Shown here: piece by piece, positions 36,494-47,829 of the stretch
Numbering within the stretch: position 1 is the stretch's first letter
Layout of the letters: every line of letters starts with the position of its first letter
NCBI GenBank assembly: GCA_027924645.1
Contig: BSBN01000888.1
Coordinates: forward strand, 14,329,001-14,393,000
From: Cunninghamia lanceolata
Lineage: Eukaryota > Streptophyta > Pinopsida > Cupressales > Cupressaceae
Reading direction: 5' to 3'
Length of the DNA: 64,000 nt
Program-made: the position numbers and the translations under genes
The notes under the pieces: model-generated
What the model was told of the DNA's origin: nothing
What the model saw: only the letters and a program-made list of their open reading frames with translations
Databases searched by the model: none

Positions 36494-37326
36494 TGTTGCA
36501 AGTATTTGACTAATCAGTGTTGTCATTGATGTCAACATATTCTTGTTGTCATTGGTGTCAACTATATCCATGTTGTTACTTATTTAGAAGCCTTGCATGT
36601 TGAGGATATTGAGAAAATTTACTCCTCCGGAAGAAACAGAGAATTGTAGTGAATTGCAGTGAAGACAGTGTATTGCATACTGAAGAACAATCCAAAAGAT
36701 TGCTCCACATTTCTTGTGTATTGAAAATCTTTTTCTATGGATTGGAAGTTATGTAGAGGCATGTTTGAAGATGCTAAATCCTGAGTTTGAGCCTCCGGTA
36801 TGAAGAATTGAGTGAGTTACTATCACCAGAGTAAAACCTATTTTTTCTGATTATTCACTAGTGACAGGGAGAAAGTATTTTTCTCCGCATTCCTCCACAT
36901 TAAAGTATTTTTCTCTGTGGTTCTAGAGGGAAGTCTAGGATGATTATAAGTGCCTACAACTCCAATAGTTCATGATTTGGTGGTCCGCAAGCTATCTTTC
37001 TTTTATGACAGTCAAAGACAATGAAGTTCATATGCTCCAATGTGAAGAATCTCATGGATAAGGTGGTTAGAATTTGTATGGTTTCTCTTGATGATTAAAA
37101 TGTGCTTGTGGATGTCTCATGATCATGTTCCTACCTTTTATTTGGCCCACAAAGAAGTTTTTGGATCGAAGTTGAAGATTGTTCCTAGATAAGCTAGCGT
37201 GTAACCAGTCTTGGCTAACTTGGTTAATTCTAGTAATTGCAGAGATCTCTTGAAGATTATAGAAGTGTGTTGTGGCATGGAAGATCATGTTCTAGTGCTA
37301 GCTAAGGTGTGGCATGATCTATATAT
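36494..37326 (+). repeat. Truncated 3' LTR of Copia element 1
   Basis: Matches 23106 onward for about 833 bp and stops near GGCATGATCTATATAT; the remaining 745 bp or so are not found in the window. The sequence beyond is the 5' flank of gene A. Confidence 0.85.
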
Positions 37327-39080
37327 GGGGTAAATGCAAGGAGATGGGGGACCAAAAAGTTGCCACCATCTCCAATATTAAAGCAAAACATGAGCGCATT
37401 ATAACACACTCACATTTTTCTTTTAATAAAAGTAAAAAAAGTATTTTCTACACATTTACCCATGGCTGAGTTATTGATAGCAGTAACAAAAGAAAGAAAA
37501 ACACGCTCGCATTGATAAAAAGGAGATTCAATCAAGTGCAAGTGAGAAAATAAGAAATTCACAATGCCACCTCACTGCCAAAGACATCGTCGTGCAAATT
37601 TGGAGGCTCTAGCATAGGAAGAAGGTAGGGTTTGTCTGAATTTGTTAGTTTTAGATCAATTTTTTAGTTTTGCCATGTTTGATTTCTGTTTATATTGCAT
37701 TTATAGTTATTGGAGAACTAGAAAATCTAAATCTAGTTAAGGAGGGTGAAAAAAACCCCCAAAACCCTCCAAACCCTCAAAACCCACCTTCACCTCCTTT
37801 TAATGTAAGGGATAATAAAAAACACTAGTTAGGGAAAATAGAAGAAAACAAGAAACATCTTGAAACTATTATTCAAACCCTAAACAATCCAAGTGGAACC
37901 ACTGAGCATAGGAGGGCACTTGCAAAATCAATATAGGAGATTGTTTCCCACACTGATTTGGTGATGAAACAAATCATCAATTTCCAAGACTATAGGGAGA
38001 GGAGTCGGCAATATTATGCCGACAAGTTCTAATATGAACAAGTGAAGAAGGAAAAAATTACAAAATCTTAATTATGTGCACAATTTACTAATCCCAAAGC
38101 TGGCCAAACATTAGAGGAAACTTGCAAACAATTTCCTATACATTGGTGTAGGAATGAAGACATATCCCAATACTTTTGGGATAGATGGTATATTGTCTTC
38201 AATGAGTGGCCATGCAACAATGATGAAGTACCACAATATTTTTTGAGGAAACTCTATTGTGAGTTTGTCCTCAACAAGATTTTGAATTATTTTGACATTC
38301 ATGATTTCCAGGGTAGAGGTGGTGCCTCTGCCCAAGATAGACCTGAGGCTCAGCGAGATGAATAGCATGTGCCTATACCCTAAGGGAGGCTAGAACGTAG
38401 GTCACTCCCTTTGGCTTTGAAGGAGAGTGTTGAGCTGGAGACTTTACATTCACTGACTACTCTCACCCAAACTCTATCGCAACACACAAATGATTTGACC
38501 TAGGACGATGAGGGTGAGAGTAGTAGGCATCATGTGTCCCCACCTTTGTGCATTACATGTGGGAACCTATGTGATTATGGGACATAGGAGGCACGACAGG
38601 ACTCTGCGACATAGGGGCAGCATGCTGCGACACAGGGGCAGCATGATGTGACACAAGGATAGGACATATTGGATGATCTTGTTCTTAGTGACGATCTCTT
38701 ACAACATACATTTGGTATTGACTCTTAGGTAATTTGTTACAAGTTTCATCTTGATTTAGTATATTGTTATTTGAAATTTGTAATTAATTTTATATGATTA
38801 TCTATATTATAAGTCAAAAATAATGTATGTAATTATTTGCGCAATGAAATTCTAGGGTCAGAGTCTTCATCCTACCTCTGTTAGCCATCCATTAGTGGCT
38901 TATGAGAAGAGGTCAAGTCAGTAGGTATGTAATTTATCCCATATTCGTAATTATTGTAGATATGTCAATGGTAATATTATTTTGTGACTTGATTTAAGGA
39001 TTTCAATAGTCACCAGCACCTCCATAGTTTCCTTGGTCTCCTAGATGCCAAACCACCACTTTTACTGAGGTAAATTTAAC

Positions 39081-39085
39081 CATTT
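39081..39085. repeat. Target duplication CATTT of element B, left
   Basis: CATTT before the LTR edge TGATGCAGAGG; its twin at 46954-46958 follows CTGCACCA. Both lie in intron 4 of gene A. Confidence 0.92.
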
Positions 39086-40671
39086 TGATGCAGAGGTAAA
39101 CGCAATGGGAGCTTACTAACAGGAAGGAGGAGTCAATAATACAAACAGCATGTTAAAAATCACTATCGACTCAACATCATCATCATATTTCCTGCAAACA
39201 CCAATAGCATCATCATATTTCAGACGAGCACAATTATCCTCCTGCCGACTACTGTTCACTTCCTCCGCCTGTCGCCTATCATCATCATCATGATACTCAG
39301 CGAGCGCAAACATCCTCCTGTTGCACTGTTCATCTAGCGCCAAACTCTATCGGCATCATCATGATATTCAACACCACCTTCGTCAGCAGGATATCAAATA
39401 TCCAGTTGCTCCAAATATCCTGATGACGACAACTTTAGCACCTTCCCTTCGATGCCCCGATAGCCGACTATACAAACAACAGCATCATTATATGACTTAT
39501 CCGGTTCGATTGAAACATCCTGATGATGTTAACCCAACTTTCTGCCGAGGATCTATGCCGATACCTAAACACTTAGCGACAGCAGGATAAGCTTGCATAG
39601 AGTGATATCTCAATATCCTGATGACGATGACGTCATATCCTGATGACGATGACGTCACACAATATCCTGATGATCTCTTCAATACTTAGCCAAAAAATTA
39701 AACTTTCACTCCCGCATCTGCTAGCGATACGTGGATGATGGGCATACCCGAGAGATGATCCTGACGATGATATATACACTGAGTATATATCTGACTTATA
39801 ACATCCTGATGCACTTGCAACATGCAAACTTCATCAGTTTCATAACCCGATCTTGATGGCGATGTATTCGCAGATGACGATGCGATTCGCTCTGACTGGA
39901 AACGCACATGCAGACTCCTGTATATCCGTCCACTGCATGCAAACACTCAGAACCGCACAATTTCACAAAGACAATAAGATGATCGGGCCGGATCACCTTC
40001 AAACCAAAATTTAACAGCTTATCTTTCTAGACCTAGCACATGAGGATGCTAGGCTGATTCACAGCATGCTACCAATTGATCTCTTGAACAGTGCAATGCA
40101 TAAATAGAAAACAAAAATGCAAACTAAGCTATAATACAGGACCATTCCACCGATTCACAGAAATCAACCGGTGGAAGGGTTGAAAGTACCCATCAACTTG
40201 TAAACAGAATGGAAATCAAAACAGATACAGATGATAAACCACAAACTGCAATTGATGAGATCTTATTCAAATGAAATTCAAATGTCCTAAATACTGTTTC
40301 ACAATGTCTGAACTGTTCTCCTGAATCTCAACTCAACACCATAACACAACTAACATAACATATCATATCATAACATATCTCATATGCTAAACCCTAACAG
40401 ATCGAAGGTATATATAGCAAAATCCTGCGAGTACTACCAACTCACTTCCCAACGGCTGGGAGCTTCCAAGCGGCTGGGAGAAGGACAGCTCAGACTACCT
40501 GATCACGATCTCTAACTGCCTACACACACTCCTAGGCTGATCTATTACATAGCATTGGTCCAATGGACCTTATTACATGATGAAGTCAAACATACTAAAA
40601 ATAGACTAATGCCCTGTCATCATGTGGACAATTAACCTATATCCTGATCATGTACGGGTGCTCCTGCACCA
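39086..40671 (-). repeat. 3' LTR of element B
   Basis: 1,586 bp. On the element strand it runs TGGTGCAGGAGCACC to ACCTCTGCATCA. It has two AGCGGCTGGGAG-type units near 40447-40483 against one in the other LTR, and paired TGACGTCA sites at 39628 and 39650. Confidence 0.94.
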
Positions 40672-43600
40672 TACTCCCCAGAAGAAGAAATCTCAAGTCC
40701 ACTTGAGATGAGAGTATGAAGATCTGCACCATGTTTCTGTATCTATTCTTCAGTCATCCATACTGCTTCAGAAATAGGTTTTCCCTTCCAAGAGACTATA
40801 TACTCCAAGTATTGTTTGTTCTGGGTCTGTTTGACCACTCTGGTGTCCAAAACCTTCTGCAACTATGGAGGATCATGCTTGGGAATGTCATCATCAACTG
40901 TATCCTGTAGGAGATCCTGATCTGCATCTGGATAAGACTTGTATGGAGTTAAATCACATACATTGAATATAGGAGACAAACCAAGATCAGGTGGGAGTTG
41001 GATCTCATAAGCATTCTGTCCATGCTTGTGCAAAATCTGACATGGTCCAACTTTCCTTTGCATAAGCTTAGTATACATTCCCTTAGGAAGTCTGTCTTTC
41101 TTCAAGTGAACCCAAACCAATTCTCCAACATCAAACTGGACATCCTTCTTCTTTTTATCAGCATATTCTTTATATTTCAAGGTAGTTTGCTGGAGTTGGG
41201 TCTTGACCTGATCATGAACCTCTTTTATGGCTTCTGCAAAAGCTTCTCCTTCTGCACTAACAGGGTCTACTGTAGGTAGATCTCTCAATTCCAAAATTCC
41301 TCTTGGATGCATACCATAAACAATCTGAAAAGGTGATTTCCCTGTGCTCCTATTGACAGTATCATTATATGAAAATTCAGCTTGAGACAGAATATTGTCT
41401 CACTTCTCTCCATGCTGTTTTGTCAAGCATCTAAGCAAATTCCCTAAGGAACAGTTCACTACTTCAGTCTGTCCATCCGTTTGAGGATGATATGCAGAGG
41501 AAAAAGACAAATTGGTTCCAAGTTTTCTCCAAAGAGTTCTCCAGAAGTGGCCAATAAACTTCACATCCCTGTCTGACACTATACTCAATGGCAATCCATG
41601 GATTCTGACAATCTCCCTGAAGAATAAATCTGCAATGTATGAAGCATCAGCAGTGGTTTTGCATGGCAAGAAATGTGCCATTTTGCTGAATCTATCCACT
41701 ACAACAAAAACACTGTCAAATCCTTTTCTTGTCCTTGGTAAACCCAAGACAAAGTCCATACTGATGCTTTCCCATGGTCTGGAAGGAATGGGTAAGGGCT
41801 GATATAAACCTGCATTAGTTGACCTGCCTTTAGCTTTCTGACATATCACACATGTCTCTACAAATTTTCTGACATCTGATTGCAATTTAGGCCAAAAGTA
41901 ATGCCTTCTGACCAGATCAAGAGTCTTATCTAGACCAAAATGACCTGCCATAGCTCCACAATGTTTCTCTGTGATGATATTTAATCTCATAGAACACCTT
42001 GGGATACATAACTGTCCACCCTTGAACAACAATCCATCCTGAATCAAAAATTCAGAGAACTCAGCATGATATTTCTCCCCAAAAGAAGTACATACCTGAT
42101 ATATCTCTCCAAAATCTTCATCAGACTCATACATGGTCTTTAGTGAATCAATGCCAACACTCTCTAACTGAATCTGATTGACTGTTAGAACTCTCCTGCT
42201 CAAAGCATCTGCAACCTTATTTTTGACCCCTTTCTTATGCTTCAATGTAAAAGTGAAAGCTTGTAAGGTTTCTACCCATTTCATATGTCTGTGGTTCAGC
42301 TTTTCCTGGCTATTTATGAAACTCAGAGCCTGGTTATATGTGAATACTATGAATTCCTTTGGCATCAAGTAATGCCTCCATTTCTTGAGTGACTGCACTA
42401 AAGCATACATTTCCAAATCATATGAGGAATACCTTTTCTTAGCATCATTGAGCTTCTCACTGAAAAATGCAATAGGTCTACCCTCTTGGCTGAGTACTAC
42501 TCCAATGGCCATGTGACTAGCATCACATTCTACCTGAAAGATTTTGTTAAAATCTGGAAGTGCAAGGACTGGCTGCTGTGCCACCTTCTTCTTCAGTGTT
42601 TCAAAAGAATCATCTGCTCCTTGAGTCCAAACAAACCTGCACTTTTGTCCTCCTTTGATGGTATCCAGCATGGGTGCACAAATATGACTAAACCCCCTGA
42701 TAAACTTCCTGTAGAAGGTTGCTAACCCATGGAAACTTCTGACATCATTCATAGTCTGTGGAGTTGGCCAAGACAATATGGCACTTACCTTCTCCTTATC
42801 CACCTGTAACTTCCCTTGTGAAATGACAAAACCCAAATATGTGATCTCCTCTTGCATGAACAAGCACTTGTTTAAATTTATCATCAGCTGCTCTTCATGT
42901 AACCTCTTAAGAACCAAATCTATATGTCTGAGATGTTCTTCTTTTGTGTTACTGAAAATCAGAATGTCATCTAGATATACTATGACAAACTTACCAATGA
43001 ATTCTTTCAAAACCTCATTCATCAATCTCATAAAAGTACTAGGTGCATTAGATAAACCAAAAGGCATAACCTTCCATTCATATAACCCTTCATTTTTTTT
43101 GAATGCTATTTTCCATTCATCTCCTGGTCTAATCCTGATCTGATGATATCCACTCTTCAAATCTATTTTTGTAAAATACTTAGCACTTCCCAAACAATCA
43201 AGTAAATCCTCTATCCTAGGGATTGGAAACCTATACCTGATTGTGATCTTGTTAATAGCTCTGGAATCTGTGCAAAGCCTCCAAGTACCTTCCTTCTTTG
43301 GTGCTAGTACAGCTGGTACTGCACATGGACTTAAACTTTTCCCAATCAGACCTGAATCCAATAATTCTTCAATCTGTCTGGCTACTTCTGCATTCTGTTC
43401 TGGAGTAAGCTTATAGGCTGCTTTGTTTGGAAGTGTTGACCTTGGAATTAGGTCTATGCAGTGACTGATATCTCTGACAAGTGGTAGGGATCTTGGCATT
43501 CCCTCTGAGATGACACCTTTGTACTTATCCAATAGCTCTTGGACAGCTGGGTCTATGAACCTTGGCTTCTTCTCTTTCTTGACTTCTTGCTGCTGTTCTT

Positions 43601-45347
43601 TATTCACACTCATACATGGAATTAGGGCATATGCAACTGCACCTTCTACTGCTACTTCTTTCATGAACTGTTTACCTTCCATCAGCATGACCTTCACCTC
43701 TTTTCCTTTATATTTCTCCTCTTTCTCTGTCAATGGGAATAACTGTATATCTTGACCATCTTTAGTGATTTTATAGGTATTTCTAACACCATCATGTTGT
43801 GCCTTCAAATCATACTGCCATGGTCTACCAAATAAAAGATTGCAAGCATCCATCTTGGTAATATCAAACAACAACTTATCCTTATATGCACCAATCTGAA
43901 ATTCTACCCAAGCCTGCTCTTCTACAGTTGTCTGCTGACCTTGGGTAAGCCATGAGACTTTATATGGGGATGGGTGAGGCAATCTCCTAAGCTTAAGCTT
44001 TGTCACCATGTGTTCAGACACAAAATTTTTAGTAGAACCAGAATCAATCAAAACTTTACATGCCTTACCTCCTGCTTTGCAAATAGTCCTGAAAAGAGAC
44101 TTTCTTTGAGGGGATTCTTTATCAGGTACCTTCATGGTAGTCACTGTTCTTCTCATCATCAGAGACTCTCCACTTTCTGGGTATCCATAATTATCAAGAG
44201 CATTCACACTCTGAAAATCATTAGAGCTTGTCCTACTTTGATTATCAGGTTCTTGGACCAGATTTGTTCTCCTTTCTCCTGCTGAGCTTGTGGCCTTTTC
44301 TGGACATCTGCTAGCTATATGGCCTTCTTTGTTACAGTTATAACATCTGATGGATCCTCTGCCCTAGGATCTTCCTCTGAAAGGTCTTCTACCTCTGAAG
44401 TTTCCTTGCTGACTGTAATTCTCTCTCTGGTTCTGACTATTGTTGCCCTTACTATTGTCATGACTGGATTCTCCTTGATATCCCTGTCCATGTCCTCTGC
44501 CTCTAAAAGGACCTCTTCCACCTCTTTGTTGTCTTCCTCTTCCTCTATTGTTTTGTTCCTGTTTTCTTTTTAACTTCTCTTCCACTTTCAATGCCAACTG
44601 AAAGCTTTTCTGAACTGTATCTGGATTATGCAGACTTAGATCTTCCTGAATGTTGAACCTCAATCCATTAAGGTATCTGGCTACCTTCTCTTCTTCACTT
44701 TCCTTTACCTTTGTCTTCATACAGAGTTTCATGAATTCTTCTGTATATGAGCTGACATCTAGCTCCTTCTGCTTCAGGTTTTGCTTCCTCTTGTGTAATT
44801 GGATACTGTAATCCAATGGGACATAAGCTTCCTTTACTAATGCCATCATCTTCTTCCATGTGGCAACTCTACGTTTTCCTTCCTGTACTCTATCATCTTG
44901 GACAAAATTCCACCATGTCAAGGCAACTTCTTTCATCTTTGATTGTGCTATCTTCACTCTCTGTTGTTCTGGTATCTCCTCTGTTTCAAAGAAATTGTTC
45001 AAACAGTCTATCCATTCCATCACTGAATCAGGTTCCATCTTGCCTGTAAACACTGGCAAATCCAGTTTCACATCCATGGTTCTCCTCTCCATGGCCTTGA
45101 GGGCATTCAACAGTGGTCTTTGGTCTGCAAGAACGACCTCCTCGCTCCAATTAGGGATCTCTTCTTCTTCCCTATCTTCTTCTCTACCAGAACCTACTTT
45201 GCTCCTCAATTTTGCTAACTCATCCTTCAATTCCTAATTCTGAGCCTTCACGGCCTTGCTTTCTGCAATCTGTTTCTTCACCAGAACTGCCAACTCAACG
45301 TTGGTCATCCTTGCCAGAACCTCCGATGTTCCTTCTTCGTCTGACAT
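40632..45347 (-). pseudogene. Element B gag-pol polyprotein, one frame, five stops
   Basis: From the ATG at 45347 (MSDEEGTSEV) to the TAA at 40634-40632 is exactly 1,572 codons in one frame, with no frameshift. Five stops interrupt it at codons 38, 328, 1316, 1495 and 1535: TAG, TAG, TGA, TAG, TAG. Gag comes first. A zinc knuckle (CYNCNKEGHIASRC, codons 335-348) follows the second stop, then a protease (LIDSGSTKNF, near codon 435). RT has MPFGLSNAPSTF and YLDDILIFS. RNase H has VECDASHMAIG and VADALSRR. Integrase has CVICQKAKGRS, the core start SMDFVLGLP and HPQTDGQTEVV. The chromodomain is YLEYIVSWKGKPISEAVW. The TGA at codon 1316 replaces a Trp that the 14.7-kb element retains. The last codons lie inside the LTR. 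The 935-residue stop-free block is the longest in the window. Confidence 0.94.
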
Positions 45348-45380
45348 CCTGCTTATCTTTTCCAGAAGATCCTAACCTTT

Positions 45381-45392
45381 GCTCTGATACCA
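45381..45392 (-). other. Primer binding site of element B (iMet type)
   Basis: On the minus strand TGGTATCAGAGC, an exact match, three bases inside the 5' LTR edge at 45396. Confidence 0.92.
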
Positions 45393-45395
45393 CTA

Positions 45396-46953
45396 TGATG
45401 CAGAGGTAAACGCAACGGGAGCTTACTAACAGGAAGGAGGAGTCAATAATACAAACAGCATGTTAAAAATCCCTATCAGCTCAGCATCATCATCATATTT
45501 CCTGCAAACACCAACAGCATCATCATATTTCAGACGAGCACAATTATCCTCCTGCCGACTACTATTCACTTCCTCCGCCTGTCGCCTATCATCATCATCA
45601 TGATACTCAGCAAGCGCAAACATCCTCCTGTTGCACTGTTCATCTAGCGCCAAACTCTATCGGCATCATCATGATATTCAACACCACCTTCGTCAGCAGG
45701 ATATCAAATATCCGGTTGCTCCAAATATCCTGATGATGAAAACTTTAGCACCTTCCCTTCGATGCCTTGATAGCCGACTATACAAACAACAGCATCATGA
45801 TATGACTTATCCGGTTCGATTGAAACATCCTGATGATGTTAACCCAACTTTTTGCCGAGGATCTACGCCGATACCTAAACACTTAGCGACAGTAGGATAA
45901 GCTTGCATAGAGTGATATCTCAATATCCTGATGACGATGACGTCATATCCTGATGACGATGACGTCACACAATATCCTGATGATCTCTTCAATACTTGGC
46001 CAAAAAATTGAACTTTCACTCCCGCATCCGCTAGCGATACGTGGATGATGGGCATACCCGAGAGATGATCCTGATGATGATATATACACTGAGTATATAT
46101 CTGACTTATAACATCCTGATGCACTTGCAACATGCAAACTTCATCAGTTTCATAACCCGATCCTGATGGCGATGTATTCGCAGATGACGATGCGATTCGC
46201 TCCGACTGGAAACGCACATGCAGACTCTTGTATATCCGTCCGCTGCATGCAAACACTCAGAACCGCACAATTTCACAAAGACAATAAGATGATCGGGCCG
46301 GATCACCTTCAAACCAAAATTTAACAGCTTATCTTTCTAGACCTAGCACATGAGGATGCTAGGCTGATTCACAGCATGCTACCAATTGATCTCTTGAACA
46401 GTGCAATGCATAAACAGAAAACAAAAATGCAAACTAAGCTATAATTCCACCGATTCACAGAAATCAACCGGTGGAAGGGTTGAAAGTACCCATCAACTTG
46501 TAAATAGAATGGAAATCAAAACAGATACAGATGATAAACCACAAACTACAATTGATGAGATCTTATTCAAATGAAATTCAAATGTCCTAAATACTGTTTC
46601 ACAATGTCTGAACTGTTCTCCTGAATCTCAACTCAACACCATAACACAACTAACATAACATATCATATCATAACATATCTCATATGCTAAACCCTAACAG
46701 ATCGAAGGTATATATAGCAAAATCCTGCGAGTGCTACCAACTCACTTCCCAGCGGCTGGGAGAAGGACAGCTCAGACTACCTGATCACGATCTCTAACTG
46801 CCTACACACACTCCTAGGCTGATCTATTACATAGCATTGGTCCAATGGACCTTATTACATGATGAAGTCAAACATACTAAAAATAGACTAATGCCCTGTC
46901 ATCATGTGGACAATTAACCTATATCCTGATCATGTACGGGTGCTCCTGCACCA
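45396..46953 (-). repeat. 5' LTR of element B
   Basis: 1,558 bp. Compared with the 3' LTR it lacks about 13 bp near 46445 and one of two AGCGGCTGGGAG units near 46750. Flanked outside by the CATTT duplication at 46954-46958. Confidence 0.94.
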
Positions 46954-47483
46954 CATTTCTAATCATTATGCATTTTAAAAATAATGTTATGTATTTATTT
47001 TATTTTAATAATCTTGAACTTGATTTTCAGATGCTGAATACAGTGGAGACTCCTCCTCATCTTCAGGAGTCAGCACAAATAGGCATTGATGCAGCCATGA
47101 TGTCTGCAAATCCTTTGACTAAGGTATGAGCCAATAACATGAAAATATCATAATTTTATATTTCTTTTTTATCTCACGTCATTTGATGTACATAAATGAT
47201 ATTTATGTTTAGTCAATTTTGCTTCTTGATTCTTCTCACAGGATGTCACAACTCCGGTCCGTCCAACTACGGATGAAGAGAGAGTCAAGATGATGGAGAG
47301 TGATCATCAGTTGGCAGTAAGTGATCAATTACATATGTGATGCTATATATTTTATACATTTTTTATACTAATGCACATATTTTTTGTTTGTACTAAAAGG
47401 TGTAGCTAGATGAACTTTATTCGAAGAGGTCTACTCGACGGCAGAGAGAGGATGTGTCACTGACTAGCTCTCCATCTTCATAG

Positions 47484-47829
47484 TCAATGAAGGGCCACTG
47501 ATTATTTCCTAAAAGTCCATAGGAAACTAGTTTTGGGGAACTTTTTTGTATGCCTAGATGGCTTTGTATACATACTTTTGTATGTTAATCCGATGTATAT
47601 TTTTGTATATTTGCTTATATGGCTTTGTTTGGACACACCTATATGGCTTTTTATATAAACTAGATGTTATGTTCATGACATTATGTATATATGATAGTTT
47701 ATATTACATATTTAATATGATAATCAATTATTGTTATAGGAATTTGGTTTTACAAGTGCCAATTGCATTTGCTTGAAAGTTTACGAATCATTTTCAAATA
47801 ATTCATTTTGTTCATATCTTGCAATCATT
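47484..47829. other. No gene seen; 3' flank of gene A
   Basis: AT-rich, with TATGGCTTTGT and TTTTGTATAT words repeated around 47560-47660. It could be a 3' UTR; no clear polyadenylation signal stands out. Confidence 0.4.

Larger units (their letters stand above)
23106..37326 (+). mobile_element. Copia element 1, interrupted and 3' truncated
   Basis: The 5' LTR (23106-24683), an iMet-type primer site, gag-pol and purine-rich modules are followed by a 3' LTR cut after about 833 of 1,578 bp. A separate 7.4-kb element sits in its pol (26876-34269). It belongs to the same family as Copia element 3 at 57.9 kb: proteins align throughout and the LTRs share their first blocks. Because the 3' LTR is truncated, no target duplication can be shown. 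Confidence 0.9.
39086..46953 (-). mobile_element. Full-length Ty3 chromovirus, element B
   Basis: A complete 7,868-bp element on the minus strand. It has LTRs of 1,558 bp (5', 45396-46953) and 1,586 bp (3', 39086-40671), an exact iMet primer site, one continuous gag-pol frame with a C-terminal chromodomain, and target duplication CATTT. LTRs are near identical by eye apart from two short indels, so the insertion is fairly young. It sits in the short fourth intron of gene A in the opposite orientation. Confidence 0.96.
37564..47483 (+). pseudogene. Gene A: seven-exon gene of unknown function
   Basis: Exons 37564-37624, 37707-38728, 38856-38924, 39010-39069, 47031-47123, 47242-47316 and 47400-47483 join by GT-AG introns into 488 codons with matching phases and no frameshift. 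Introns are 82-127 bp except the fourth, which holds element B. Exon 2 alone is 340 codons in one frame. It has a Pro/Asn-rich start (PQNPPNPQNPP), a Trp/Tyr-rich middle (ISQYFWDRWYIVFNEW) and a Gln-rich repeat (ATxGQH). Fifteen internal stops occur, 12 TAG and 3 TAA, never TGA; the repeat units show that at least two replace CAG. No family recognised. Exon 6 and its upstream intron recur at gene B. Exon boundaries are my reading; the last acceptor could also be at 47407. Confidence 0.65.

Noticed and set aside
41512..45409. Plus-strand frames inside element B and minus-strand frames inside Copia 1 and the nested element
   Set aside because: They are shadows of gag-pol or of the nested ORFs on the other strand.
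37564..47483. Stop-codon reassignment (TAA/TAG read as Gln) to explain gene A
   Set aside because: Other genes in the window contain TGA, frameshifts and Trp-to-stop changes, and CAG is hit far more than CAA. Methylation-driven decay explains this without a new code.
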